This document shows, in pieces, positions 43,288-51,128 of a DNA stretch of 64,000 nt (positions are counted from its first letter, which is position 1; the number at the start of each line of letters is the position of its first letter). Made by a program: the position numbers and the translations under genes. A model generated the notes under the pieces. The model worked only from the letters and a program-made list of their open reading frames with translations. It did not search any database and was not told the DNA's origin. The DNA comes from Eubacterium sp. MSJ-21 (GTDB lineage: Bacteria; Bacillota; Clostridia; Lachnospirales; Lachnospiraceae): positions 1-64,000 of the forward strand of contig NZ_JAHLPZ010000003.1 in the NCBI RefSeq assembly GCF_018918185.1, given 5' to 3'.

Positions 43288-44946
43288 CTAGATTGTGCTT
43301 TCCGGAACACTCGCATTGGCGCAGAGTCTGCCCCACCCTTCCGAAAAGTTCGGAACCTGATTTCTGCCGGGTAAAGGATTTGCGGCGGCAGTCAGATATG
43401 CTTTGAGCCGTTCCCCGTATAGAAAAGGATCGTTCCCATCTGTGATCCCCCATTGCATCAGATTGGCTGCTGCTGCAGAGACAAATGGTGTTGCAAAGGA
43501 AGTACCGCTTCGCAAGGTGTAGCCACCACCTGCATTTGCAACAAGGATATCGACACCGGGGGCAATGACATCCGGTTTTTGCACATTGCCACCACCTTTT
43601 CCGGAAAATGGCGCAAGACTCAGTTGCATCTGGTTATAGGCACCGACACTGATCACGCTTGACAGGGAAGAAGGAACTGTTAAAGAAAGTTCAGAAGTCG
43701 GAATTTCAAATTCTACAACTGCCGGTGTGGAGGCGGCAACCGGAAGCCAGGCATGAATCTGATAGGACTGATTCTGATAGGGAATGATTGTAAGATCCCA
43801 ATATCCGTAAGGGATTGGATTCCCCTGAAATTGAATAAATATTTCACGATTCACATTGTATGGTGAAGGAAGTCCGATCTGTACCGATATTTTTGATGTG
43901 TTGGATAATTCCTGATAAAAATACCCCTGTCTGTCAGAATCATAATATGGGGAGGCGTTTCCGGAAGGGGAATTAAATCGAAATAGAAATCGGAAGCCCC
44001 ATGCAAACCAGAGCTGTAAATTAAAGATCTGCAAGCTCTCTCCGACTAAAAAACCGATATGCTGCAGCATATTTCCTTCTATGTAACGGTGGCGCCCGGT
44101 ATTCCCCTCATTTCCTGTTCCGGTTACGATTGTGATTTTACCGTTGGCACGTAATGTTTCCAGATAAAGTTCCACGATTGCATTTCCCTGATGATCGCCA
44201 TAATTATTGCCGTAACTTAAATTTAATACCAGAGGCAATGTCTGCTGCATGGCGTAACGCACAACATAATCCACCGCACATAAAAATGCAGCTGTATTCG
44301 GAAGGGTTGCAACACCAATTATATCTGCATCCGGACTGAGTGCGGCAACAATGCTTGCAACTGCGGTGCCATGTCCGCTTGTATCCAGGGGGAAGGAAGA
44401 AATATTGCGCTGCATGACTGTACCAAGCTGTGCCTCGGAGTATTGGGTGCCAAAACCATATGGCTCCGGGGAATTGCCGGATTGTGCCTGATTCCAGTAT
44501 GAACGGATCCGATATGTTCCATCTTCGCGAAGAAATGCCGGATGGGAAAGGTCAATACCGGAATCGATAATACCGACAAGCACGCCGTTTCCACGCAGAA
44601 GTTGTTCTGTTTTATCATACATTGGAAAACATGCAGAGATCCGGCTATTTACAGAGACCGCCTGTTCGTATTCCATCTGGTGTGTGATATCAATATAAAG
44701 AATCTGCGGCTGTGCGGCCAGCTGCAGGATGGCTTCCTTTGCTGCGGTTCCAACTGCAAACCCATTTAAAAGTGGAATCATCGAAATGGCAGTTTGACTC
44801 TGAATGTCAGGGAAACTGCCGAGATACCGGAGAATAATTGTAAATTGTCTGTCAGATATTGTGGTTTGTAATTCAGCGTTTTCCTGACTCAGAACGAGTG
44901 AAAGACCGGTACTGATCTTATCCTTTGAACTGACAACACCATCCAT
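43288..44946 (-). CDS. S8 subtilisin-family protease (Csp-like)
   Basis: 552 aa. Complete triad: D128 (GIIDSGID), H192 (SGHGTAVAS), S483 (GTSFATP), with the oxyanion asparagine in GTGNEG. An N-terminal prodomain-like part precedes residue 95, and about 150 residues are inserted between the asparagine and serine motifs, as in clostridial Csp proteases with a jelly-roll insert. No signal peptide is seen. It diverges from spoIIGA-sigE across a shared 160-base region, which suggests but does not prove a sporulation or germination role. Confidence 0.85.
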   Translation of the reverse strand: MDGVVSSKDKISTGLSLVLSQENAELQTTISDRQFTIILRYLGSFPDIQSQTAISMIPLLNGFAVGTAAKEAILQLAAQPQILYIDITHQMEYEQAVSVNSRISACFPMYDKTEQLLRGNGVLVGIIDSGIDLSHPAFLREDGTYRIRSYWNQAQSGNSPEPYGFGTQYSEAQLGTVMQRNISSFPLDTSGHGTAVASIVAALSPDADIIGVATLPNTAAFLCAVDYVVRYAMQQTLPLVLNLSYGNNYGDHQGNAIVELYLETLRANGKITIVTGTGNEGNTGRHRYIEGNMLQHIGFLVGESLQIFNLQLWFAWGFRFLFRFNSPSGNASPYYDSDRQGYFYQELSNTSKISVQIGLPSPYNVNREIFIQFQGNPIPYGYWDLTIIPYQNQSYQIHAWLPVAASTPAVVEFEIPTSELSLTVPSSLSSVISVGAYNQMQLSLAPFSGKGGGNVQKPDVIAPGVDILVANAGGGYTLRSGTSFATPFVSAAAANLMQWGITDGNDPFLYGERLKAYLTAAANPLPGRNQVPNFSEGWGRLCANASVPESTI

Positions 44947-45003
44947 AATTCTCTCCTATTCTCTATTTTATTTATAATTATGTGAAATACAGCCGGACGG
45001 GAA

Positions 45004-45078
45004 TGTCGAATATACTTGGAATTTTACGAAATCAAAATACGAAATGCGACATTGTTTTCAAAAGTAATTCTATATAAT
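45004..45078 (+). promoter_or_regulatory. Spo0A-type spoIIG promoter
   Basis: -10 TATAAT (45073-45078) precedes spoIIGA. A perfect 0A box TGTCGAA lies at 45004-45010, and an inverted box TGCGACA (45045-45051, one mismatch) sits with a 22-base gap to the -10, the unusual spacing known for Bacillus spoIIG, where Spo0A overlaps the -35 region. Confidence 0.7.
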
Positions 45079-45105
45079 ACTCACGAACAAGTAAAGGAGG
45101 TGAAT

Positions 45106-45975
45106 ATGACGTACATTGTTTATGCCGATGTATTGTTCGTGTATCATGTGCTGATCCAGTTAGCACTCCTTTTTATGATACAGACAATTCTTGGGCATAC
45201 CATAAGAATCTTTCGCACGCTGAGCTGGTCGATTCTTATGGCAGCTTTATCAACAGGTATTTTTTTGATAACGATATCAAGATGTACTCTCTATTACATA
45301 ATATATGCCACAAGCTACTTTTTTATGACATATTTTTTTACAAAATCCTGCAGACTTCATACATCCATGTTAGTAACAGGAGTGGTTGTGCTTGCCTGCT
45401 GTATCTGGTTTGCCGGGATGATGCAGATTTTTTATATACGGAATGGGTATGCCCTGCACAATCCATGGTTTTATATGTGCTGTACCATTTCTGTTCTGAC
45501 CTGTCGTATCGGGCGGAGGATTTATGACCGGAAACAGCAAAGCAAACATACATATCAGGTAGCTCTGATTTTTCCTGGTGCTAAAATATGTGCGCATGCA
45601 TTTGTGGATACCGGAAACCGGTTACTAAATCCATATACCGGAAAACCTGCAATTATTATAAATTATCGTTTGTTGAAAAATTGTCTGCCGGAACAAAGCT
45701 ATGAAAACCTGGAACAGTATCATAGAACCGGAAAATTTCCGTATTTGCAGATAAACGGAACCGGAAATCTTCATTTTTTCCCGATTCCTTATCACACAAT
45801 TGGAAACCGGTTTTCCATGATGCCGGCAATCATGGTTCCTGAACTTTTGTATGAAAAGGAACAGACACGTTTTTTGTCTGTGACAGCAGGAATCAGCCGG
45901 GACGTGTTTTTGGGAAATCAGTATGAAGTATTACTACATGAAAAATTACAACCTATGAAGGAGGAACCAGCATGA
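45106..45975 (+). CDS. spoIIGA: Sigma-E processing peptidase SpoIIGA
   Basis: 289 aa. Five N-terminal membrane spans and a C-terminal aspartic-protease-like domain with VDTGN (catalytic aspartate about residue 168). It cleaves pro-sigma-E in the mother cell after signals from the forespore. ATG 45106 follows GGAGGTGA; the upstream in-frame ATG at 45016 lies inside the promoter and is rejected. The 3' end overlaps sigE by four bases. Confidence 0.9.
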   Translation: MTYIVYADVLFVYHVLIQLALLFMIQTILGHTIRIFRTLSWSILMAALSTGIFLITISRCTLYYIIYATSYFFMTYFFTKSCRLHTSMLVTGVVVLACCIWFAGMMQIFYIRNGYALHNPWFYMCCTISVLTCRIGRRIYDRKQQSKHTYQVALIFPGAKICAHAFVDTGNRLLNPYTGKPAIIINYRLLKNCLPEQSYENLEQYHRTGKFPYLQINGTGNLHFFPIPYHTIGNRFSMMPAIMVPELLYEKEQTRFLSVTAGISRDVFLGNQYEVLLHEKLQPMKEEPA

Positions 45976-46700
45976 TTAGCATCGTCAGCAACAATATGAT
46001 TCGCTTTAATATCAAAAGTATTGCGAATTATCTTTTATTTCCAAAAAATGAAGTTCATTATATCGGAGGCGCAGAGATCCTTCCGGCACCACTCTCGACA
46101 GAGGAGGAAACCTTGCTTTTAACACATCTGGATGATGATGTTCTGGAGGCGAGGCAGACGTTGATTGAGCACAATCTGCGCCTGGTTGTTTATATTGCCA
46201 AGAAATTTGACAATACCGGTGTTGGCGTGGAGGATTTGATTTCGATTGGCACGATTGGACTGATCAAAGCCATCAATACCTTCAAATCCGACAAAAATAT
46301 TAAATTAGCCACCTATGCCAGCCGATGCATTGAAAATGAAATTTTGATGCACCTGCGACGGAATTCACGTATCAAAACAGAGGTATCCATTGATGAACCG
46401 TTGAATGTCGACTGGGATGGAAATGAACTGCTGCTATCGGATATTCTTGGAACGGAGGAAGATCTGGTCTATAAGGATATTGAAGATGAGGTGGATCTGA
46501 ATCTACTGGAGCAGGCAATGGATATCCTGAGTGATCGGGAGCGCACGATTATTGAGCTTCGTTATGGAATCGGTCATGATGATGAGGAAATGACACAAAA
46601 GGAAGTTGCGGATTTACTTGGAATCTCGCAGTCTTACATTTCAAGATTGGAGAAAAAAATCATCCGGCGGTTACGAAAAGAAATGATCCGGCTTGGATGA
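45972..46700 (+). CDS. sigE: RNA polymerase sporulation sigma factor sigma-E
   Basis: 242 aa. An amphipathic N-terminal prosequence (about 25 residues up to NEVHYIGG) precedes sigma-70 regions 2 ([24 protein letters not shown]) read in parts, and 4 ([22 protein letters not shown]) read in parts. AAGGAGG lies seven bases before the start. Identity as sigma-E rather than sigma-K rests on the spoIIGA neighbour. sigG, often next in Bacillota, is absent; a terminator and tRNA follow. Confidence 0.93.
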   Translation: MISIVSNNMIRFNIKSIANYLLFPKNEVHYIGGAEILPAPLSTEEETLLLTHLDDDVLEARQTLIEHNLRLVVYIAKKFDNTGVGVEDLISIGTIGLIKAINTFKSDKNIKLATYASRCIENEILMHLRRNSRIKTEVSIDEPLNVDWDGNELLLSDILGTEEDLVYKDIEDEVDLNLLEQAMDILSDRERTIIELRYGIGHDDEEMTQKEVADLLGISQSYISRLEKKIIRRLRKEMIRLG

Positions 46701-46751
46701 GATTTAGAACTTTGCACATTTTGTGCACACCAATAATGATTCTAATTACAA

Positions 46752-46792
46752 AAAATGCGGGAATCCTTAAGTTATAAGGACTCTCGCATTTT
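46752..46792. terminator. Bidirectional terminator between sigE and tRNA-Leu
   Basis: A long hairpin: AAAATGCG (46752-46759) pairs with CGCATTTT (46785-46792), with an inner TCCTTA/TAAGGA stem. Plus-strand reading ends TTTTC; minus-strand reading ends TTTTTT, so it can stop both sigE and tRNA transcripts. Confidence 0.85.
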
Positions 46793-46799
46793 CATTCAA

Positions 46800-46883
46800 T
46801 GCCGGTGGCGGGACTTGAACCCGCACGATGTTGCCATCAACAGATTTTGAGTCTGCCTCGTCTGCCAATTCCGACACACCGGC
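46800..46883 (-). tRNA. tRNA-Leu (anticodon CAA)
   Basis: 84 bases. The acceptor stem GCCGGTG/CACCGGC, a D arm with GGCAGAC, anticodon loop CTCAAAA giving CAA, a long class II variable arm (GATGGCAACATC) and a T arm with GGTTCAA all fit. The discriminator is A, and CCA is not encoded. It reads UUG codons. Confidence 0.95.
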
Positions 46884-46895
46884 GGAACAGTTGAT

Positions 46896-46924
46896 AATAT
46901 ATCACATTATACGTCTAATGTCAA
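46896..46924 (-). promoter_or_regulatory. tRNA-Leu promoter
   Basis: Minus strand: TTGACA (46919-46924), 17 bases, TATATT (46896-46901). The -35 box overlaps the stop codon region of the sortase gene. Confidence 0.75.
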
Positions 46925-47736
46925 TTGATTTTTTTCGCAACCACAACAAATCTTCCGTTGTCTGTATGATAGGCGCAGGTTGATAATGTAAGCAGCGAAT
47001 CTCCGTAAGACGCCCTGGTTTCAACCGAATATCCGGTTAATGCTTTGCATCCGGAAACATACTGGTTAAACGCGGTTTTATCTTCCGCATTGAAAAACTG
47101 GTAATAACGGAAGCCCTCTTCCCCTTCTGCTAATATGTGGGTGCGGAAAGCTGCAATTACCTCATACGTTCCATTCCCATATATGGTATCGAACTGAATA
47201 TATTTGTGATTTTTATAAAATGCTTCATCCTCATATTTCAGCAGGTCGTGAAACATTTTCCCGGTTTTCATATTGTGTCCGTATATTATTATATTGTCCG
47301 AAGGTTTTTGTACATTACTGTCCAGATCGACAAACAGCGTGCCGGCATTGCTGTACGCTCCATAGAAATCCCGATGGATATAATATTCTTCATCCTCCGG
47401 AGTCTGCATAACCGGATAATCAATGTTCGTATCCTCTATGGATAACCAGCCAATAAAATCCTGATTTTTACGATACAGGGAAGCAAAGGATTTCTGGACA
47501 TGGGTTCCGTTGATATCTACGAATTCCAATCCGGGTTCTGCATCACCGGCGGTTGCCACGTAGACAACCTCCTCTTCTCCGACCGGAGTATCAATCATTG
47601 CTTCCAGCTCCTGAAACTGATCTTCGCTTTTCTTGCTCTGTAGAAAATAATACGCAAGATACCCTGCAGAACCAAGAAAAATACAGATCAATACGGCCAG
47701 ACATAAATTATATAAGATACGTTTTCTCTTCTTCAT
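46921..47736 (-). CDS. srtB: Class B sortase
   Basis: 271 aa. An N-terminal membrane span (about 9-30), then the sortase beta-barrel with IIYGHNM (catalytic histidine) and TLSTC (catalytic cysteine about residue 254), followed by the conserved arginine in NGRFVVV. Class B features fit the helical N-terminal part and DTNIDYPV start. It anchors surface proteins to peptidoglycan; no substrate with a sorting signal is evident in the window. It follows the NUDIX gene by six bases. Confidence 0.92.
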   Translation of the reverse strand: MKKRKRILYNLCLAVLICIFLGSAGYLAYYFLQSKKSEDQFQELEAMIDTPVGEEEVVYVATAGDAEPGLEFVDINGTHVQKSFASLYRKNQDFIGWLSIEDTNIDYPVMQTPEDEEYYIHRDFYGAYSNAGTLFVDLDSNVQKPSDNIIIYGHNMKTGKMFHDLLKYEDEAFYKNHKYIQFDTIYGNGTYEVIAAFRTHILAEGEEGFRYYQFFNAEDKTAFNQYVSGCKALTGYSVETRASYGDSLLTLSTCAYHTDNGRFVVVAKKIN

Positions 47737-47742
47737 AATTCA

Positions 47743-48195
47743 TTAAAAATATTTTTTGCTTCCCCACAGATTATTCTGCTTCAAAGCGGTATATTCCTCA
47801 TAAGCCTGATCTAATATCTGTTTTTCGTTTGGAAATTTTAATAAGTGATAGGCTTCGTGATACTTATAGTACCCGGAATCCATAAAATATTCTTCCCTCT
47901 GTGGCTTGCTGTAATAGCTGTCCGCCATCATCAGATACCAGTGTACATCCTTGTTTACGACATCATAAGAGGTGTTAAACGTATAGTTGCTTTTTCCAAC
48001 GTATTTGATAATCTGTGCGCTCACGCCGGTTTCTTCTTTGACTTCCCGAAGTGCAGTTTCGTTGTGCTGCTCGCCCTCTTCAACGGTTCCTTTCGGAAGA
48101 ACCCAGCCTTCGTATTTATTCCTGTAATTCTTATATAACAACAGGATTTTTCCTCGAAAGATTACCACACCACCACAGCTTGTTGCTTCTATCAT
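47743..48195 (-). CDS. NUDIX hydrolase
   Basis: 150 aa. The NUDIX box GTVEEGEQHNETALREVKEETG is complete (residues about 36-57; 22 residues spanning the GX5EX7REUXEEXGU pattern). It hydrolyses a nucleoside-diphosphate-linked compound; the substrate cannot be predicted. It is the first gene of a short NUDIX-sortase transcript. Confidence 0.9.
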   Translation of the reverse strand: MIEATSCGGVVIFRGKILLLYKNYRNKYEGWVLPKGTVEEGEQHNETALREVKEETGVSAQIIKYVGKSNYTFNTSYDVVNKDVHWYLMMADSYYSKPQREEYFMDSGYYKYHEAYHLLKFPNEKQILDQAYEEYTALKQNNLWGSKKYF

Positions 48196-48242
48196 TGCAA
48201 TTCCTCCTGCTTATTCCATTGGTGTGTCCCAAAATTGAATTT

Positions 48243-48271
48243 ATTATAGCAGATTCTATAGGATGCCGCAA
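48243..48271 (-). promoter_or_regulatory. Promoter for NUDIX-sortase
   Basis: Minus strand: TTGCGG (48266-48271), 17 bases, TATAAT (48243-48248), leader about 45 bases. It starts just after the PBP stop codon. Confidence 0.6.
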
Positions 48272-48277
48272 GGCAAA

Positions 48278-49798
48278 CTATTTGCTGTAGTATGCATCAA
48301 ACACCTGTCTGGCAACCCAGGCACCTGTAACCCCGGTCACATTAGACTGTTCTGTGATTGCACAGACGACAATATCCGGATCATCCGGGTTGGAGAATCC
48401 GACAAACCAGGAGTTGCAGTTTCCTTCGTTATCAAATTCTGCTGTACCTGTCTTACCGGTTACCTGATAAGAAAGTCCGGAAAAATAACCGGATCCGGTT
48501 CCATATTCGCAGACACCTTTCATGTAATCGGTCAGAACATTGGCTTCGTCTGCTGTCATCAGAGTACCGGCTTCCTTTGGGTGAAAGGTTTTGATTTTTG
48601 CACCGTCATCATTTTCAATCGAATCAATTGTATATGGCTTCATCAACACACCGTCATTTGCAATTGCAGACATAATCATGGCGTTATGCAACGGTGTAAT
48701 CTTTGTGTCTCCCTGTCCGATTACAGTCTGCGGGATTGCGTCATCCGGCGAATCTGCGGAAATCTTAAACTGGGAAGAATTATATACACCATCATATGGC
48801 AGATTCTTGTTAAACAACAGTTCCTCAGCGGTGGAACGGTAAGATCCTTTGTCCAAAGTTTCACCAATTGTTGCAAAGCTGACATTGCAGGAATATGCAA
48901 GGGCATCGGCTAAAGACAAATCTCCGTGGGCTTTATTGTTGCTGCACCGGATTCCAACTCCGGAGAAGATGGAATCTCCGTCGCAATGAAACTGATAGCT
49001 TCCATAGGTAGACGGATTTTCACGAATAAATTCCAGTAAGGATACAACTTTAAAGGTAGAACCGGGAGCATAGAGTCCCTGTGTGGCACGATTCAAAAGA
49101 ATCGTACTTTCAGAACCTTCCTCTGTCTGCAGATAACTCCAGACATTTTCGATATCGTTTGGATCATAATCCGGCTTTGAAACCATACAGAGGATTTTAC
49201 CGGTGGATGGTTCAATCGCTACAACTGCTCCCTTACAGCTGCCAAGTGCATTGTAGGCAGCCGCCTGCAAATCATAGTCGACAGTTGTAATGACATTATC
49301 CCCGCGGTTTTTTACTTCTTTGAGTTCGCGGTAAACCCGTTCAAATATATTGATATGGGAACGAAGCATATAAAAATTACCTGCAAGCTCCAATCCGGCT
49401 TTGCCGTACTCATCGTATCCGACCAGATGTGAAAACATGTTGCTGTATGGGTACGAACGGTTGGTATTCCCGGCTTCGTCCGTCTCACTTGTTGCAATCA
49501 CAACTCCATCGCTTGTAATGATGTCGCCCCGTTCGACAGTACGTGCAAAAGAATCCTGTCGTACATTTCTGGAGTTTGCAATTACGGTTTCCGCCTTAAA
49601 CTGCATGAAATAAATGACATAGGCAATCATGCCGACAAATAATGTTACCATCATATAGGTGATAACAATGATTGGCCGGTTCTTGATCTTGTTCTTTTTA
49701 ATTCGCTGTTTTTCCTTCACGATCAACTCTTCTTCCGGTGTTAACGGCTGATTCCTGTTCGCGGAGTTTCTGTCTTGCTTTTTCTTTTTCTCGCTCAT
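48278..49798 (-). CDS. Class B penicillin-binding protein (PbpA/FtsI-like)
   Basis: 506 aa, short for class B. A basic N terminus, a membrane span (about 42-65), and a transpeptidase domain with S247-T-F-K250, S303-C-N305 and K449-T-G451. It pairs with the SEDS protein encoded just upstream, an arrangement like actinobacterial rodA-pbpA. The first 101 bases overlap the end of that gene in another frame; GAGG nine bases before this ATG and the coherent basic N terminus support the overlap. Confidence 0.9.
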   Translation of the reverse strand: MSEKKKKQDRNSANRNQPLTPEEELIVKEKQRIKKNKIKNRPIIVITYMMVTLFVGMIAYVIYFMQFKAETVIANSRNVRQDSFARTVERGDIITSDGVVIATSETDEAGNTNRSYPYSNMFSHLVGYDEYGKAGLELAGNFYMLRSHINIFERVYRELKEVKNRGDNVITTVDYDLQAAAYNALGSCKGAVVAIEPSTGKILCMVSKPDYDPNDIENVWSYLQTEEGSESTILLNRATQGLYAPGSTFKVVSLLEFIRENPSTYGSYQFHCDGDSIFSGVGIRCSNNKAHGDLSLADALAYSCNVSFATIGETLDKGSYRSTAEELLFNKNLPYDGVYNSSQFKISADSPDDAIPQTVIGQGDTKITPLHNAMIMSAIANDGVLMKPYTIDSIENDDGAKIKTFHPKEAGTLMTADEANVLTDYMKGVCEYGTGSGYFSGLSYQVTGKTGTAEFDNEGNCNSWFVGFSNPDDPDIVVCAITEQSNVTGVTGAWVARQVFDAYYSK

Positions 49799-51128
49799 AT
49801 TTCACTGCCTCACTACTACTTATTACATATACCCCCTGTGCAACTGCAAATATGATCAGGGTACTTAATACAGAACTGACACCATAGCTTACAAGTGGAA
49901 GTGTCACACCAGTAGATGGTATGAACTTCGTTACTCCTCCAAGGTTTAAGAAGCACTGAACAATATAGATGCTTGAAAAACCAAGTGCCACATATTTGTA
50001 AAACGGCTCTTTGCATTTCATTGCCACATTGGCAAAAGATATAAAAATACTTACAATAACTAAAATCATAGCCAGTCCGAATATAACGCCTAACTCCTCG
50101 CAGATTGCGGAAAAGATGAAATCGCTTTCACTGACCGGGATACTTCCTGCCGCACCCTGTGTCAAGCCGGAGCCTGCATAGCCACCGGTTCCGATTGCAA
50201 AAAGTGACTGGGCAAGCTGATATCCGCCACCGTCAATATCGGCAAATGGATTCTGCCATGCATGAACACGGACCATGACATGCTGGAACAGAGAGTTCTT
50301 AAACAGCGCGTATCCAAGCATGACGGCACCCGCGCCAAGTGAGATTCCTCCGACTAAAAATACCGGTCGCGAGGTTGCCACATATACCATCAATACATAG
50401 GTTATGTAGAAAATCACAGCTGCTCCCAGATCCTTTTCCAAAACCAGAACGCCCATGAATGCAGCTGAAATAATTGCATTTACAAAAAGCTCCTTAAATG
50501 TGCTTGCCTTGACCAGCATAGATGCAACAAAGAATACAAATAAAATCTTAACAAACTCCATAGGCTGTATGGAAAGATTACCAATCTGGATCCAGTTTCT
50601 CGAACCATACTTCTCACTTCCGAGTCCTGGAATGAATACGGTAAGCAGGAAAATCAGGCCAATGACTCCATATAAAACACCGCAGTCTTTCATTTTTTTC
50701 CATTTGAGCATGATATACGGTATAAATGCGGTAATAACAAGTCCGACGGTTGCAAAGATAAACTGCTTCACAGCCAGATTGAAATTCAGACGTGTCAGCA
50801 TTGTGTAACCAATTAATAGCAGAAATGCCGCGTTGTTTGTCAAAAGACGGGAAGAATCCTTATATATGCTGTGATACAAAACCATATACAGGATAGCAAC
50901 AAAAATCTGTGCAGCATAAAAAATCAGAATCTTTAACTGCCCCAGCCGCAAATACAGGATCAGATAACATAGAAAATGGATGACAAACACATATCCGATC
51001 TGTTTATTCAATTTCTTCCGCTTTTGCTCTTCGTTTTTTGACGAGAGCACAGAAAAGCATTTCACCGTATAAAGTACCATAAAAAGCAGTACAAGGTACT
51101 TGGATACTTCACAAATAATATTGATCAT
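49698..51128 (-). CDS. SEDS-family glycosyltransferase (RodA/FtsW-like)
   Basis: 476 aa. Ten or so membrane spans, with IQPMEFVKI, EKDLGAAVIFY and the C-terminal PLVSYGVSS motif of RodA/FtsW polymerases. A C-terminal cytoplasmic tail of about 50 charged residues overlaps the PBP start. It is the second SEDS/PBP pair of the window; RodA itself is at 11517-12635. Whether it acts in division, elongation or sporulation is not readable. The start overlaps the U32 gene stop by one base. Confidence 0.9.
   Translation of the reverse strand: MINIICEVSKYLVLLFMVLYTVKCFSVLSSKNEEQKRKKLNKQIGYVFVIHFLCYLILYLRLGQLKILIFYAAQIFVAILYMVLYHSIYKDSSRLLTNNAAFLLLIGYTMLTRLNFNLAVKQFIFATVGLVITAFIPYIMLKWKKMKDCGVLYGVIGLIFLLTVFIPGLGSEKYGSRNWIQIGNLSIQPMEFVKILFVFFVASMLVKASTFKELFVNAIISAAFMGVLVLEKDLGAAVIFYITYVLMVYVATSRPVFLVGGISLGAGAVMLGYALFKNSLFQHVMVRVHAWQNPFADIDGGGYQLAQSLFAIGTGGYAGSGLTQGAAGSIPVSESDFIFSAICEELGVIFGLAMILVIVSIFISFANVAMKCKEPFYKYVALGFSSIYIVQCFLNLGGVTKFIPSTGVTLPLVSYGVSSVLSTLIIFAVAQGVYVISSSEAVKYEREKEKARQKLREQESAVNTGRRVDREGKTAN

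Noticed and set aside
48263-48913. 216-codon plus-strand frame
   Set aside because: Lies antisense to the class B PBP, whose motifs are complete; composition is cysteine-rich and lacks any family signal.
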